A stretch of DNA of 64,000 nucleotides from Meconema thalassinum. Lineage: Eukaryota > Arthropoda > Insecta > Orthoptera > Tettigoniidae. Under the pieces are notes generated by a model. That model saw only the letters and a program-made list of their open reading frames with translations. It was not told the DNA's origin and made no database searches. The DNA lies in the NCBI GenBank assembly GCA_946902985.2, contig CAMPQE020000051.1:806001-870000 (forward strand). Reading direction: 5' to 3'. Shown piece after piece: positions 47,090-59,596 of the stretch. A program made the position numbers and the translations under genes. The stretch's first letter is position 1; every line of letters begins with the position of its first letter.

Positions 47090-47338
47090 CTGCAGATAAA
47101 TTACTTGTTATACAAACACGTTCCTTTACATAGGTGCAAATAAAGCATACACAGTGTTCCATCATTTTGAATGCCATCCAAACACAACGTGACATACAAG
47201 CCCAAGATAAGAAATATGAGACTTCACTGATTGTGAGACGATTTTTTGAAGGAAAAGCTGAGCTGTCAACAATACGGCAACCCAATCGAGATCATGTTTA
47301 TTCCTGCAAGTATTTTCCTTGTATGTCATTTGTTTCTC

Positions 47339-47342
47339 GTAC
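47339..47342. repeat. target duplication GTAC, left
   Basis: GTAC directly before the 5' LTR, repeated at 57426-57429 directly after the 3' LTR. Four base pairs is typical of gypsy-type integrases. Confidence 0.85.
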
Positions 47343-50300
47343 TGTGCCCAACTCTAGGAATGGGTATTCCAAGATTCAGACACCTAGATATCAAGGGAAA
47401 GGCTGTAGCCGCTTTTGAAAGTTGAGATATTTGAATATCGCGCTACATTGCTTCTCGAAGAAATTGGAAAGAATATACCGATACTTGCATGTCAAGTGAC
47501 GTAGCGAGTAATAGCAGAGGTCGAGGCTATTTATTGATTAAATAGTTAACCATGGAGTAGAGACTTGAGACTTGGATCAGATTACTGGCACGGCCAAATG
47601 AAAGAGAATGCAATTAGTATCAACTAAACCGGACCAGGGATACCAGAGATATGAGGATTTCTAGATTTCAGCGTGATGACGCGTGACCCTGGCAGTTTTG
47701 AATAAAAGCCGGCCGGCCGAGGCATCGATAGCTCATTCCAACACAAGCACTTGCCGAGCAAGTTGCTACTACGCTGAGCCACGGCACATGGTTGCCGGAT
47801 CTACGCAGAAGTTCTTTTCAAAGTCGTGATAGTCACGAAAGTACTGCGCTACGAGGTGGAACTTAGTAAGTTTCCGGCGAGGAGAATCACTGAGGTGATT
47901 GATTATTTTCTACAGACACTGGTAGAAATATTTTTATTTCTACATGGACATATGCTAGACTTTGTCTAGAATTAGTACTTTGTCACAGTCCAGTAATAAC
48001 CTAATACTTGGATATTTAAATCCATTTCAGTCAGTTTTCATATTTGTAACTGGTTAACCACTCCGATCTATCAGTACACTGAAGACCAGTCTATCACGGT
48101 GTTGTTCATTAGTCTACGCAGGGAAACTACAAGTCGCTTCGCGCATGGTAGATGGTGATAAACCATGCCCAGGGAACGATCTTCAGAACAGCCGTTGATT
48201 GGTTAGACAGTCAGTGTTTTCTTGTACTGAAAAGATTACCGTGAGTTATGTTACAACTGACATATCTAAGAATAGATCACTTAGATCTGACCCCATTTAA
48301 ACAAACTGTTATGGCTTTGATAGAAGCCCATATTAAAATGGAACAACAGTTAATTCAAACGTCAAGAGACACTACCACTATGTCTGACTAGACGGATTGT
48401 GGGTATATAATGGCGGCCGATACAAGGATTATACATGCTTGTCCGCTAGGGCATGTCTATGGATAAATCTGGTACAGACCAGGTTTACTACGCTTCTAGA
48501 CCATCAAGAAATGTAAGCCACATTTCAATTATATTATGCCTAGCTAATTGGAACAAACTATTTTTCTGCAGATGACCAACACATTTATTTTTCTTCGTAT
48601 TTCAATCTTGCAATGATTTACGCAAGACTTATTAGAGTTATTCTGAGCATATTCAACACTCAGAACAGTTTAGGATCGATGACCGAGCATAACGAAGATT
48701 TATTTGAATATTTCATATTTTTGGGAAATCACGGAAAGCCGTCGATGTAAAGGTTGAGTTAAATTATTTTTGTTGAGGTATGGATATTTTTTCCATATTC
48801 GAAGATTCGAACATGTGGATTCTCACATAATGAGATGATAATTAAACATATTTAAAATGATATAAATAATAATAATAATAATAATCCACTAATAATAATA
48901 ATAATAATTTTCATAATTTTTCTAAATAATTCTTGGATATTATATTTTATAATAATCATATGTATTGAGAAAGAGCCTATGAAGTAGTTTAATCATTTCT
49001 AGTCTGGAACAGGAGATTTTCCGAAGGAGAGTGGTTAGCGCAAGCCCGCATTCAACCAACATTTCAGTTCTGGTTGAACAGTTGATATTTGCAATGAGCA
49101 AAGTATATATTTCAGATAACACGGAGAGGCATGAAACGGGAAGCAAATGATATTTGTATCAAATAGGATATTTTTGTATTTATATAAAATCATGACGTAA
49201 ATACACTCGAAAGTGAAATAAAGATTTTCATAAGTATGGTAAATTCACGGGTTGAACTGAATGGTAAAATAAAATGAACTTGTAAGTTTATTAATCTTCC
49301 AGTGTTGATAACAAGCAGAGGCTTGATTTATTGTATAAATTTTGGGAAGAAAATTTATATGTGTGGAGTAGTTGAAATGCCATTCCCAGGTGCGCATGTT
49401 TAAGTCGCAGGAATGAGGAGGTTTTTTTTCGAGCATCAATCAAATAGCAGGTTCGATGGCTCAGGTTTATAGAAGGAGTATTGGAACTACACATTTCGTC
49501 GTATGAATGACCCGAAGGTTATTTCTTAGAAACCATCAGTTCTTATTTCAACCTTGTTTACGAATTCCATTTAGACTTTGATTTTGCTAGAACCCGGATT
49601 TGTCATGATAGTAGTTTATTCTTCTTCAGAGGAAGACCTTTGCCGTTGTTGTTGTAATATTGTGTTCTTACACAAGTAATAGAATGGGCCACTGCCAATT
49701 AAAAATAATTCTTTAACCACGAATAATTTGAAGGATGTTTTCAATCCTAGTGCCATGAACTAAATGAATTTATAATGAAGCTACAATTCTTATTTCCGCA
49801 TTCTGTCGAAGAATTGCAAGTTGTGAAAATTACTAAAAATGGCCATGAATATAAATATTTTTTCATAATAATGATTCCAAGTGGAAAATTGAATAGTTGA
49901 ATGGTTCAACAATTTAGTGATCAAGTTGATGATTCTGAAATCATATATTTTGTTTGGAACTTGAAGTTCATAATCGAGTCACTTCTCGAATGTTTAATGT
50001 CAGAAGAACAATTAATTGTTGTTGTGCTTCGCACAGTTCTTCGATGCTATGCTCAAGGTCAAATACTTTTCAGATGTTATTAATATGTGTAAATAATGTG
50101 TGTTGATTCAATGATAATAATATTTTTCGACAATATATTTTTGAAACTGGAAAAATAAGTGAAAGTTAAAAATTCTATGAACATTTATTCTACGAGTGTT
50201 AATATTATGTAAATTCAAACAGTGATCTACGATATTTCCAGTAGAGACAATTAACTTTGAACTGGATTTAATCATAAATAATTTTGGAAAAACAGTCTAC

Positions 50301-50668
50301 AGGACTGACAATCAGACTTGTGTTTCCAAAAAATAATTGTCAAATGTGTTTGGAAAATTTCTGTATATTGTATAAATAGGAGTGTGGATCGCCACACGTG
50401 AGTGATGCTGCTTTGAGCATTTTTGCAGTCAATTTTAAATTCAAAATAAACTGAGATAATTTTACTTGATGTGTTACTCCCAGTTGAATCTCCTTCTATC
50501 CTTATTGTTGCATTGAGCCAAAAATCAGTAATGCATTTTTTTCATTTGATGTCGTTTTTGCGATTTGCTTTAACCCATCTGGCGCTCCGGGATATTTTGA
50601 CTCTCGTGCTGACTGATTATTGGTAAAATGCATATGTGGTCGTGCGGACACCGGTCTAAACGGGCACA
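47343..50668 (+). repeat. 5' LTR (3,326 bp)
   Basis: Starts TGTGCCCAACTC and ends GGTCTAAACGGGCACA. It contains an (AAT)n run at about 48870-48910. Near the end lie TATAAATA (50371-50378) and AATAAA (50445-50450), a plausible promoter and polyadenylation signal. A 60-codon plus-strand frame (49901-50083) is also present unchanged in the other LTR. Confidence 0.9.
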
Positions 50669-50690
50669 TAAAATAAGATAGAGAGAGAAA

Positions 50691-50712
50691 TGGCTTCGAA
50701 CGTGGGGCTCGA
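50691..50712 (+). promoter_or_regulatory. candidate primer-binding site
   Basis: TGGCTTCGAACGTGGGGCTC lies 22 bp after the LTR. It resembles the complement of a tRNA-Lys 3' end (TGGCGCCCAACGTGGGGCTC) with three mismatches near the acceptor stem. The distance from the LTR is larger than usual. Confidence 0.5.
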
Positions 50713-51178
50713 GTAAGACATGGTCAATCGCATGCCGATTTAAATTGTGATAATTTTTATAGAAATATTTTGGGAGTTGAGAGATGTCTGGTTTGGATGA
50801 ATAAATTAGTAGGAAACCCAATTAGTGGGGAAACTTAAAAATTTAACTGGATTAATAATTAGAATGGGTTTGATTATTTTTGATAATGGCTCAACCATTA
50901 TGACGTCAAGTAAATTCAGTAGTAAACGTTCGATGACTGGACATACGCATTATTAGAATCCAGGTGGAGGATATCTGAGAACTTGCATATTTTTCTTCTG
51001 ATATTGTGATAAATGTAATTCGTAAAAGTAGAGAATTTTGTTTTTCCATCACGTAGACATTAGGACAAATCTCATTTTATTAGAGTGTTCCAATTAGCTA
51101 TTCATATTTCTTGTTCTAGTTGTAAGCTTGTGTTTGCCAATATTGTATACCCCTAAGTTTGAATAATAATTGAAAATT

Positions 51179-53281
51179 ATGGAAGAAATGATGAGAATGA
51201 TGAGGAGTTTGGAGGAGAGTTCAAAAGAGGCTGGACTGTGTGTAGCAGCCATTATGAAAGAAAATACTGAGGCTTTGGAAAGGAAACTTAAAGAAAATTC
51301 TGATAAACTTAAAGAAAGTTTAAACGATAAACTTAAAGAAAATTCTGATTCTTTAGAAAATAAACTTAAAGAAAATTCTGATTCTTTAGAAAATAAACTT
51401 AAAGAAAATTCTGATTCTTTAGAAAGCAGGTTAAAAGATAACTTGAAAGAAAGTTTAGATGAAAAACTTAAAGAAAGTTCTGATTCTTTAAAAGGTAATT
51501 TGAAAGAAAATTCAAATAGTAAATTTAATTCTATGGAAAGTAAATTTAAAGAGAATTCCGAAATTTTGAAAATGACACTTGAGAGTAAAATGAATAAATT
51601 ATGCGAAAAAACGCATGAGCTCGAAACTTCATTAGCTACTAACGCAAGTTTAATGGACGATAAATTTCGCGATGCCGATCTTAGATCCCAAAGCTTAGCT
51701 GATAGGATAGAACATGGTCTTAGGAAAGTTGGTGAAGACATGATCAACCTAGAAGTCAGAGTGAAGAAGGAGAGTAACGAGATGGGAATTTTAGTTGTTC
51801 AACGGTTGACAGAACAATTCAAAGAACTTGTAATGGGAGAAATAAGAGAAGGTGTGATTAATGCATTGCAAACTGAAATTAAAACCACAGTTGTCAATGA
51901 AATTAAAGACACACTCAAGCTGGAGAACCAAGAGGGAATCAAGGAGATTAGGGAATCTTTGTCATCCCATGTTCAAGTAATTATCAAAGATCTCCAAGCA
52001 ACTCAGAAGGACATATCAGATATGACAGGGTCATTGAAAAGTCATGAGGCTGTTATGAACCAGATATCCATTGATGTTAAGGAGAATTGTAAAGAAACTG
52101 AAGCAATTAAGAAAATGGCAGAAGAAAACCAGAAGGAACTTGAGGCTATGAAAACTCAAATCAAGGACGAGAAACAGTCTGATCATATGTTGAAAATGCC
52201 AAATGTAAGGGGAAAAGAACAGATACAGATAAATCTAGGAGCAGCTAGAGAGACTGACAGTCAAAGACAGGATGAGGTCAGGACAGTATTTCAATCCAAC
52301 CCCATAACTGTATTCAAGAATATAGAGGATAAGCCTTCTAAATTTCCAGGGCGAGATTCTGTGACACCCGTGGAATTTTTGAGAGAAGCAGGGGATTACC
52401 TGAAAGATTCCAAGATCCCTAAAGAAAGACAGATCCGAGTGATAGGGAAGTTTTTGGAAGGTCCTGCACTTCTTTGGTTTAGGGCTTTTAGATCCACTCT
52501 AACCACTTTTGAGGAGTTTTCGCGTGGGTTATTGAAAAAGTTTTGGTCCCCGGAAACCCAACAGCAGGTCAGAGCAGAGTTATATTCTAAGAGATTCTCG
52601 ACGTCACAACCTACTCGATACTCTACGTACTTTTCTGGACAGCTTTCTAAACTTCAACATTTAGATCCGCCGATGCCAGATAACGAATTGATTACTGCAT
52701 TGACACGTCAGTTCCCAGCAGACGTCCAGAGGACTTTGATCGCTGCTGATATCTATAATATGGAGCAATTTGACGAATTGTTACAGAAGCTGGATCATAC
52801 GAACGCTCAATCCTTCCATCAGAAGGGAGGAAAGAATAACAACGCTGTGTACGCTGTTATGGCTGATAGTTATTCTCAAACACCTCGAGAGATTCGAGAG
52901 GGGCGAGAAGAGAAAACGCCGAGGGAAGATCCCAATAAAAGAGGATGGAATCAGTACAGTAACAGATACAGTTACAAGCCTTATGCGAGACCGGATGATG
53001 GAAATCGATATAATACTCGATGGAGAAGGCCTAGGGATAACCAAGGAAGGTACCAGGAAAGAAGATACTATGGTAGAAACAACTACAATAACAGAGGGAA
53101 TGTGGATACTCGTCAGTCCAATGAAGAGTTCAACAAGGAGACGAGGAAAAACTTGGAAGCAAGACACCAAGATAACTTGCAGTTTTTGGAGCAGAAGCAC
53201 AATGAACCAGGTCCATCGGGAACACAACAATCCCGGGGGAATGGTAACGAAAAAAAACTTCGAATTCACAGTAGAAGATAG
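51179..53281 (+). CDS. Gag polyprotein of the LTR retrotransposon
   Basis: An open frame of 700 codons from ATG 51179. Residues 1-350 are a long charged coiled coil. Residues about 50-85 carry three tandem 11-residue units (LKENSDSLENK) matched by near-perfect 33-bp DNA repeats. Residues about 395-545 are the retrotransposon Gag capsid domain (FPGRDSVTPVEFL, LEGPALLWFRAF, RQFPADVQRTL). The C-terminus is Arg/Asn/Tyr-rich (YQERRYYGRNNYNNRG) and probably binds RNA in place of a CCHC knuckle, which is absent. In the family this protein forms the particle. The protease frame overlaps its end in the +1 phase. Confidence 0.85.
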   Translation: MEEMMRMMRSLEESSKEAGLCVAAIMKENTEALERKLKENSDKLKESLNDKLKENSDSLENKLKENSDSLENKLKENSDSLESRLKDNLKESLDEKLKESSDSLKGNLKENSNSKFNSMESKFKENSEILKMTLESKMNKLCEKTHELETSLATNASLMDDKFRDADLRSQSLADRIEHGLRKVGEDMINLEVRVKKESNEMGILVVQRLTEQFKELVMGEIREGVINALQTEIKTTVVNEIKDTLKLENQEGIKEIRESLSSHVQVIIKDLQATQKDISDMTGSLKSHEAVMNQISIDVKENCKETEAIKKMAEENQKELEAMKTQIKDEKQSDHMLKMPNVRGKEQIQINLGAARETDSQRQDEVRTVFQSNPITVFKNIEDKPSKFPGRDSVTPVEFLREAGDYLKDSKIPKERQIRVIGKFLEGPALLWFRAFRSTLTTFEEFSRGLLKKFWSPETQQQVRAELYSKRFSTSQPTRYSTYFSGQLSKLQHLDPPMPDNELITALTRQFPADVQRTLIAADIYNMEQFDELLQKLDHTNAQSFHQKGGKNNNAVYAVMADSYSQTPREIREGREEKTPREDPNKRGWNQYSNRYSYKPYARPDDGNRYNTRWRRPRDNQGRYQERRYYGRNNYNNRGNVDTRQSNEEFNKETRKNLEARHQDNLQFLEQKHNEPGPSGTQQSRGNGNEKKLRIHSRR

Positions 53282-53289
53282 AATTTTAA

Positions 53290-53936
53290 ACACTTTCACT
53301 TCCAGAATTATTAAATGGCAAGCAGAGGATGATGACTTAATTCAACAGAATGACGAACGGAAAGAAATGGGTACAAGAATTAGAATGCCAATCATATCAT
53401 GCGAAGTATTCGGTATGCCTGTCGATACTTTGATTGATACTGGGGCTATGCTTTGTCTGGTGAGTGAGAAGCTTTATATTCTGTGGAAGCTCAAAGAGAA
53501 TTTAGAGGAGATTCCAGTATCAGGAATTAAGATCCAAGGAATAATACCCAACAAAATATCTCTGTGCAAAACACAATTATACTTATGTATTACGATTGGA
53601 GGACATGATTTTCGACATGTGTTTGTGGTAATGAAGGACATGGCTTTTGACATGATATTGGGAGCAGATTTCATTCAGAAATATCAAGCAGTGATAGACA
53701 TGAAGACAGAGACGATCAGATTCAAGAATACCGAAGAGATTAACTTCGAGGGAAAAGAAGAGGAAGACATCGAGGGAAATGCTCAATGGTCTCTGATTTT
53801 TCATGAAGCTGAAGGAAGAGAATTCTACACTGAGGAGGAGTCCCCAGAGCTAGGGAAAGTTTTGGAAGAGTATCACGATATTTTTGATATTAAACCTGGA
53901 GAAATTAAAGATTTTGAATATTGTGGAAGTAAATAA
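53290..53936 (+). CDS. retropepsin-type aspartic protease and start of the RT region
   Basis: This frame is +1 relative to Gag and stays open from 52770, but the recognisable part starts after the Gag stop. It holds MPIISCEVFGMPVDTLIDTG with the catalytic DTGA, and the partner motif MILGADFIQKY about 80 residues on. It then runs into the spacer before reverse transcriptase (LGKVLEEYHDIFDIKPGE) and stops at TAA 53934-53936. Expression would need a +1 shift or slippage; the A8 tract at 53250-53257 is a candidate site. In the family the enzyme cleaves Gag and Pol. Confidence 0.75.
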
Positions 53937-54033
53937 CAATGGAAGCTACGAAATCGCCAATACACGAACTGGTAACATCGTGGGAACTTATAATGCATCG
54001 AATTTGAAGATTTATTATTCAAGAACCAGATGA
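53923..54033 (+). pseudogene. integrase C-terminal remnant
   Basis: In another phase, 36 codons read NNNGSYEIANTRTGNIVGTY then NASNLKIYYSRTR and a stop, as at the very end of gypsy-type integrase. Joined directly after the pre-RT spacer, it marks the 3' side of an internal deletion with its junction near 53921. Confidence 0.65.
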
Positions 54034-54085
54034 TTTAATGTGTAGATAGGAAAAATAAATTTTTTTCAATTTTTATTCTTTGCTA

Positions 54086-54098
54086 GGTGTGGGGTGGA
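54086..54098 (+). promoter_or_regulatory. polypurine tract
   Basis: GGTGTGGGGTGGA lies directly before the 3' LTR: mostly purine, where plus-strand DNA synthesis would start. Confidence 0.6.
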
Positions 54099-57000
54099 TG
54101 TGCCCAACTCTAGGAATGGGTATTCCAAGATTCAGACACCTAGATATCAAGGGAAAGGCTGTAGCCGCTTTTGAAAGTTGAGATATTTGAATATCGCGCT
54201 ACATTGCTTCTCGAAGAAATTGGAAAGAATATACCGATACTTGCATGTCAAGTGACGTAGCGAGTAATAGCAGAGGTCGAGGCTATTTATTGATTAAATA
54301 GTTAACCAGGGAGTAGAGACTTGAGACTTGGATCAGATTACTGGCACGGCCAAATGAAAGAGAATGCATTTAGTATCAAGTAAATCGGACCAGGGATACC
54401 AGAGATATGAGGATTTCTAGATTTCAGCGTGATGACGCGTGACCCTGGCAGTTTTGAATAAAAGCCGGCCGGCCGAGGCATCGATAGCTCATTCCAACAC
54501 AAGCACTTGCCGAGCAAGTTGCTACTACGCTGAGCCAAGGCACATGGTTGCCGGATCTACGCAGAAGTTCTTTTCAAAGTCGTGATAGTCACGAAAGTGC
54601 TGCGCTACGAGGTGGAACTTAGTAAGTTTCCGGCGAGGAGAATCACTGAGGTGATTGATTATTTTCTACAGACACTGGTAGAAATATTTTTATTTCTACA
54701 TGGACATATGCTAGACTTTGTCTAGAATTAGTACTTTGTCACAGTCCAGTAATAACCTAATACTTGGATATTTAAATCCATTTCAGTCAGTTTTCATATT
54801 TGTAACTGGTTAACCACTCCGATCTATCAGTACACTGAAGACCAGTCTATCACGGTGTTGTTCATTAGTCTACGCAGGGAAACTACAAGTCGCTTCGCGC
54901 ATGGTAGATGGTGATAAACCATGCCCAGGGAACGATCTTCAGAACAGCCGTTGATTGGTTAGACAGTCAGTGTTTTCTTGTACTGAAAAGATTACCGTGA
55001 GTTATGTTACAACTGACATATCTAAGAATAGATCACTTAGATCTGACCCCATTTAAACAAACTGTTATGGCTTTGATAGAAGCCCATATTAAAATGGAAC
55101 AACAGTTAATTCAAACGTCAAGAGATACTACCACTATGTCTGACTAGACGGATTGTGGGTATATAATGGCGGCCGATACAAGGATTATACATGCTTGTCC
55201 GCTAGGGCATGTCTATGGATAAATCTGGTACAGACCAGGTTTACTACGCTTCAAGACCATCAAGAAATGTAAGCCACATTTGAATTATATTATGCCTAGC
55301 TAATTGGAACAAACTATTTTTCTGCAGATGACCAACACATTTATTTTTCTTCGTATTTAAATCTTGCAATGATTTACGCAAGACTTATTAGAGTTATACT
55401 GAGCATTTTCAACACTCAGAACAGTTTAGGATCGATGACGGAGCATAACGAAGATTTATTTGAATATTTCATATTTTTGGGAAATCACGGTAATCAGCCG
55501 ATGTAACTGTAAAAGTTAATAATTATTTTTGTTGAGGAATGGATATTTTTTCCATATTCGAAGGTTCGAACATGTGGATTCTCACATAATGAGATGATAA
55601 TTAAACATATTTAAAATGATATAAATAATAATTATAATAATAATCCACTAATAATAATAATAATAATTTTCATAATTTTTCTAAATAATTCTTGGATATT
55701 ATATTTTATAATAATCATATGCATTGAGAAAGAGCCTATGAAGTAGTTTAATCATTTCTAGTCTGGAACAGGAGATTTTCCGAAGGAGAGTGGTTAGCGC
55801 AAGCCCGCATTCAACCAACATTTCAGTTCTGGTTGAACAGTTGATATTTGCAATGAGCAAAGTATATATTTCAGATAACACGGAGAGGCATGAAACGGGA
55901 AGCAAATGATATTTGTATCAAATAGGATACTTTTGTATTTATATAAAATCATGACGTAAATACACTCGAAATTGAAATAAAGATTTTCATAAGTATGGAA
56001 AATTCACGGGTTGAACTGAATGGTAAAATAAAATGAACTTGTAAGTTTATTAATCTTCCAGTGTTGATAACAAGCAGAGGCTTGATTTATTGTATAAATT
56101 TTGGGAAGAAAATTTATATGTGTGGAGTAGTTGAAATGCCATTCCCAGGTGCGCATGTTTAAGTCGCAGGAATGAGGAGGTTTTTTTCGAGCATCAATCA
56201 AATAGCAGGTTCGATGGCTCAGGATTATAGAAGGAGTATTGGAACTACACATTTCGTCGTATGAATGACCCGAAGGTTATTTCTTAGAAACCATCAGTTC
56301 TTATTTCAACCTTGTTTACGAATTCCATTTAGACTTTGATTTTGCTAGAACCCGGATTTGTCATGATAGTAGTTTATTCTTCTTCAGAGGAAGACCTTTG
56401 CCGTTGTTGTTGTAATATTGTGTTCTTACACAAGTAATAGAATGGGCCACTGCCAATTAAAAATAATTCTTTAACCACGAATAATTTGAAGGATGTTTTC
56501 AATCCTAGTGCCATGAACTAAATGAATTTATAATGAAGCTACAATTCTTATTTCCGCATTCTGTCGAAGAATTGCAAGTTGTGAAAATTACTAAAAATGG
56601 CCATGAATATAAATATTTTTTCATAATAATGATTCCAAGTGGAAAATTGAATATTTGAATGGTTCAACAATTTAGTGATCAAGTTGATGATTCAGAAATC
56701 ATATATTTTGTTTGGAACTTGAAGTTCATAATCGAGTCACTTCTCGAATGTTTAATGTCAGAAGAACAATTAATTGTTGTTGTGCTTCGCACAGTTCTTC
56801 GATGCTATGCTCAAGGTCAAATACTTTTCAGATGTTATTAATATGTGTAAATAATGTGTGTTGATTCAATGATAATAATATTTTTCGACAATATATTTTT
56901 GAAACTGGAAAAATAAGTGAAAGTTAAAAATTCTATGAACATTTATTCTACGAGTGTTAATATTATGTAAATTCAAACAGTGATCTACGATATTTCCAGT

Positions 57001-57425
57001 AGAGACAATTAACTTTGAACTGGATTTAATCATAAATAATTTTGGAACACAGTCTACAGGACTGACAATCAGACTTGTGTTTCCAAAAAATAATTGTCAA
57101 ATGTGTTTGGAAATTTTCTGTATATTGTGTAAATAGGAGTGTGGATCGCCACACGTGAGTGATGCTGCTCTGAGCATTTTTGCAGTCAATTTTAAATTTA
57201 AAATAAACTGAGATAATTTTACTTGATGTGTTACTCCCAGTTGAATCTCCTTCTATCCTTATTGTTGCATTGAGCCAAAAATCAGTAAAGCATTTTTTTC
57301 ATTTGATGTCGTTTTTGCGATTTGCTATAACCCATCTGGCGCTCCGGGATATTTTGACTCTCGTGCTGACTGATTATTGGTAAAATGCATATGTGGTCGT
57401 GCGGACTCCGGTCTAAACGGGCACA
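54099..57425 (+). repeat. 3' LTR (3,327 bp)
   Basis: Same ends as the 5' LTR. Scattered single-base differences are seen, plus a small cluster of differences near 55495-55530 (against 48745-48775). The TATA-like element reads TGTAAATA here (near 57129) in place of TATAAATA. The 60-codon frame is kept at 56659-56841. Confidence 0.9.
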
Positions 57426-57429
57426 GTAC
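57426..57429. repeat. target duplication GTAC, right
   Basis: Pairs with 47339-47342. Confidence 0.85.
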
Positions 57430-59594
57430 AGCTTAGGAATCAGTTTCAGATGTGGCGTTTTGTAGGATATTTTATACAGGATTTGGCTAAATGGATTTAA
57501 TTTAAGTAATATATATGGTGGATGTGTTTCCATCGCAATTTATTATTTTTATTCTAGTTTCTTTGTCAGATGTAACTGATCGTTGTGGAACAAAAGGGTA
57601 TTAGGCATCTACTGCCGAAGATAGGAGCAATGAAACTATATCTGAAGAATAATTGACATTTGTATTTGCGTTGGAACTATTTTTGTACCACTTCTTAGCT
57701 TGTGTTTTAATGACGTTTCGGAATATAGGACATCTGGAGGTGATATTCGGACAGTAATGTAAGATGGACTTTACTTTTCGGAGTGTTTATTTTCTAGTTA
57801 GCTTGTGGACTAACCACCAGATCCCCAAAACAGAGTAAGCTAGGGATTATTGATGAATAAATCACTCAAGGACACGAATTTTTATCTTAATTGTGTGGTT
57901 ATTTGTAGTAGATTTTGAACCTTCTGTTTATTAAATAGAATGCGCTTGGACTAGATTCATAACCACACCCAAAACCTGAGAGTAACGGTCGCGTGTCGGG
58001 ACCAGTTCGAATCCATGTGTGTTTGCTGGTGAAGGGATCTCACGAGGGTTGATTTGGCTTTCGACTCAGAGGTATTTCGGATCAATACGGGCACAACATA
58101 TTGTTCCCATTCACTTGATCATAAACCGCGCCTATATCAGAATTCTACGTCAGATCACGTAATATCAAATTATACGCAGAGATTTTGAGCTGAGCTATTA
58201 AAAGGAGAAAGATGCATGAGAGGGCTGTAGAAGGATCGAGTGAGCTGAGAACTTCATCAGACTCAAGAGATGGAAACAAATATTTAAATAAAAGTAGACT
58301 CAATAAATACAATAAACTGAGTTGGAAATTTACTGCACGATATTAGACATTATTCTATGTGGAAATAATACACAGGGTGATGATAATTATTGTTTTTGGG
58401 GCCTAACATCTAGGTTATCGGCGCCAGTAAGAAATATTTGGTATGTTGGCGAAGGAGCAACCTGACTGCTCGCAGAGGGAAGAATCCGGAAACGCTTACT
58501 TATTACCGTACAGTACTTGTCTAACCCTAAAGAGCGTGAGTGCGGAGATTTGTGCATTGGACCGCATGATACTGAAAGCTGTAAACATTTATTGAAATCA
58601 TTTATAATACGGTGGAGAACATTTATTTGCCAGTGCGGAATACGCTAGTAACGCGTCGAATATTTCACACACTTTTTGGTGAATTAGTGAAACACTTGCT
58701 AACTGTACACTGCATGGTCAGTCGTCGTGCTGTGTGAAATCGTGGTGCAAATTGTTAAGTTTAATACCAGAGCTAAAGAGGAGAAATATTATTCTATAAA
58801 ACTGCGTGCAGATTGCAGTAATAAAATCATCTAATAGGTGGCGTAGAGGAGGCGGCTGTGTTCTGTAAAAATATTAACGAGTGCAATAGGGAAGAAATCA
58901 GTATCAGATTAAAAGCAGTGCAACTATTTAACACATTTAAATAAGTGTAGAAGCAGTGCATCATGGATAAAATGTTCGTGATATCACTGGTTCTAAATCA
59001 CGTCGTAGCCAAACAAATCCATTCACGTTGAGGGAAAACATGTCTTCATGATCACCGCCATTTTAGTTACCTTCTTTATGGCAAGTGGAATATACAGGCT
59101 GTTGTGCAAAGTTATTACATCATTATACCATGAAGGTTAGGAAGAGGTCTGACCCATTAAGAAATTACGGTCATTTATTAGGTACTAATGAGAACTGTCA
59201 ATTCGGGTGAGAAAAGCGATGATTATGGCACCTATAAATTTCGAGATCAGAATTGAGGGAGAGCTGACTGAGGGTAGTCAAAAGAAGAAAAGGAAAAGAG
59301 GAGCTCAATACAAGTAAACAGAAACAATAACGGTCTCTACTCAGGTCATGTGTGTCTCAAGCTACTTCCTACTCGTGGTAAACAGAGAAGCCCCGAAGAT
59401 GGGGGAGGGGGTTAGGGTTTAACCCCCCCTAGATATGTCTTTACTTGAAACTCTATATTGTCCCATCTATCACTTGCTTCACACTACAACTAGTATATAT
59501 TTTAAAAGTGATCACGTTCATCACTTGGTAAATGTCCTGCACTCAACTCACAGCGAGACGACTCTTTCAGCAAGCCATGGATCAGGTTTACAGC
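57430..59594. other. intron or intergenic, no gene seen
   Basis: No coding motif. GTTCGAATCC near 58009 is B-box-like, but no SINE body is apparent. Confidence 0.4.
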
Positions 59595-59596
59595 CG

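Larger units (their letters stand above)
47343..57425 (+). mobile_element. gypsy-type LTR retrotransposon, internally deleted
   Basis: Two LTRs of about 3.3 kb with perfect TGTGCCC...GGGCACA ends, plus a GTAC target duplication. The internal part of only 3.4 kb holds Gag, an aspartic protease and then a jump to the last residues of integrase. Reverse transcriptase and RNase H are missing. LTR pair differences are few in the parts I compared by eye, so insertion is recent. It could move only with enzymes supplied in trans. It sits antisense to the zinc-finger gene, 254 bp upstream of exon 46973-47089. Confidence 0.9.

Noticed and set aside
51094..51747. Long minus-strand Ser/Leu-rich frame
   Set aside because: It is opposite the repetitive coiled-coil part of Gag (LKENSDSLENK units); repeat composition keeps it open.
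53245..53260. A -1 slippery heptamer A-AAA-AAC at the Gag end
   Set aside because: The heptamer is out of phase with the Gag codons, and the protease needs +1, not -1.
58470..58510. A minus-strand donor site (GTAAGCG) for a further exon of the zinc-finger gene
   Set aside because: The sequence before it has stops in the needed phase and no coding character.
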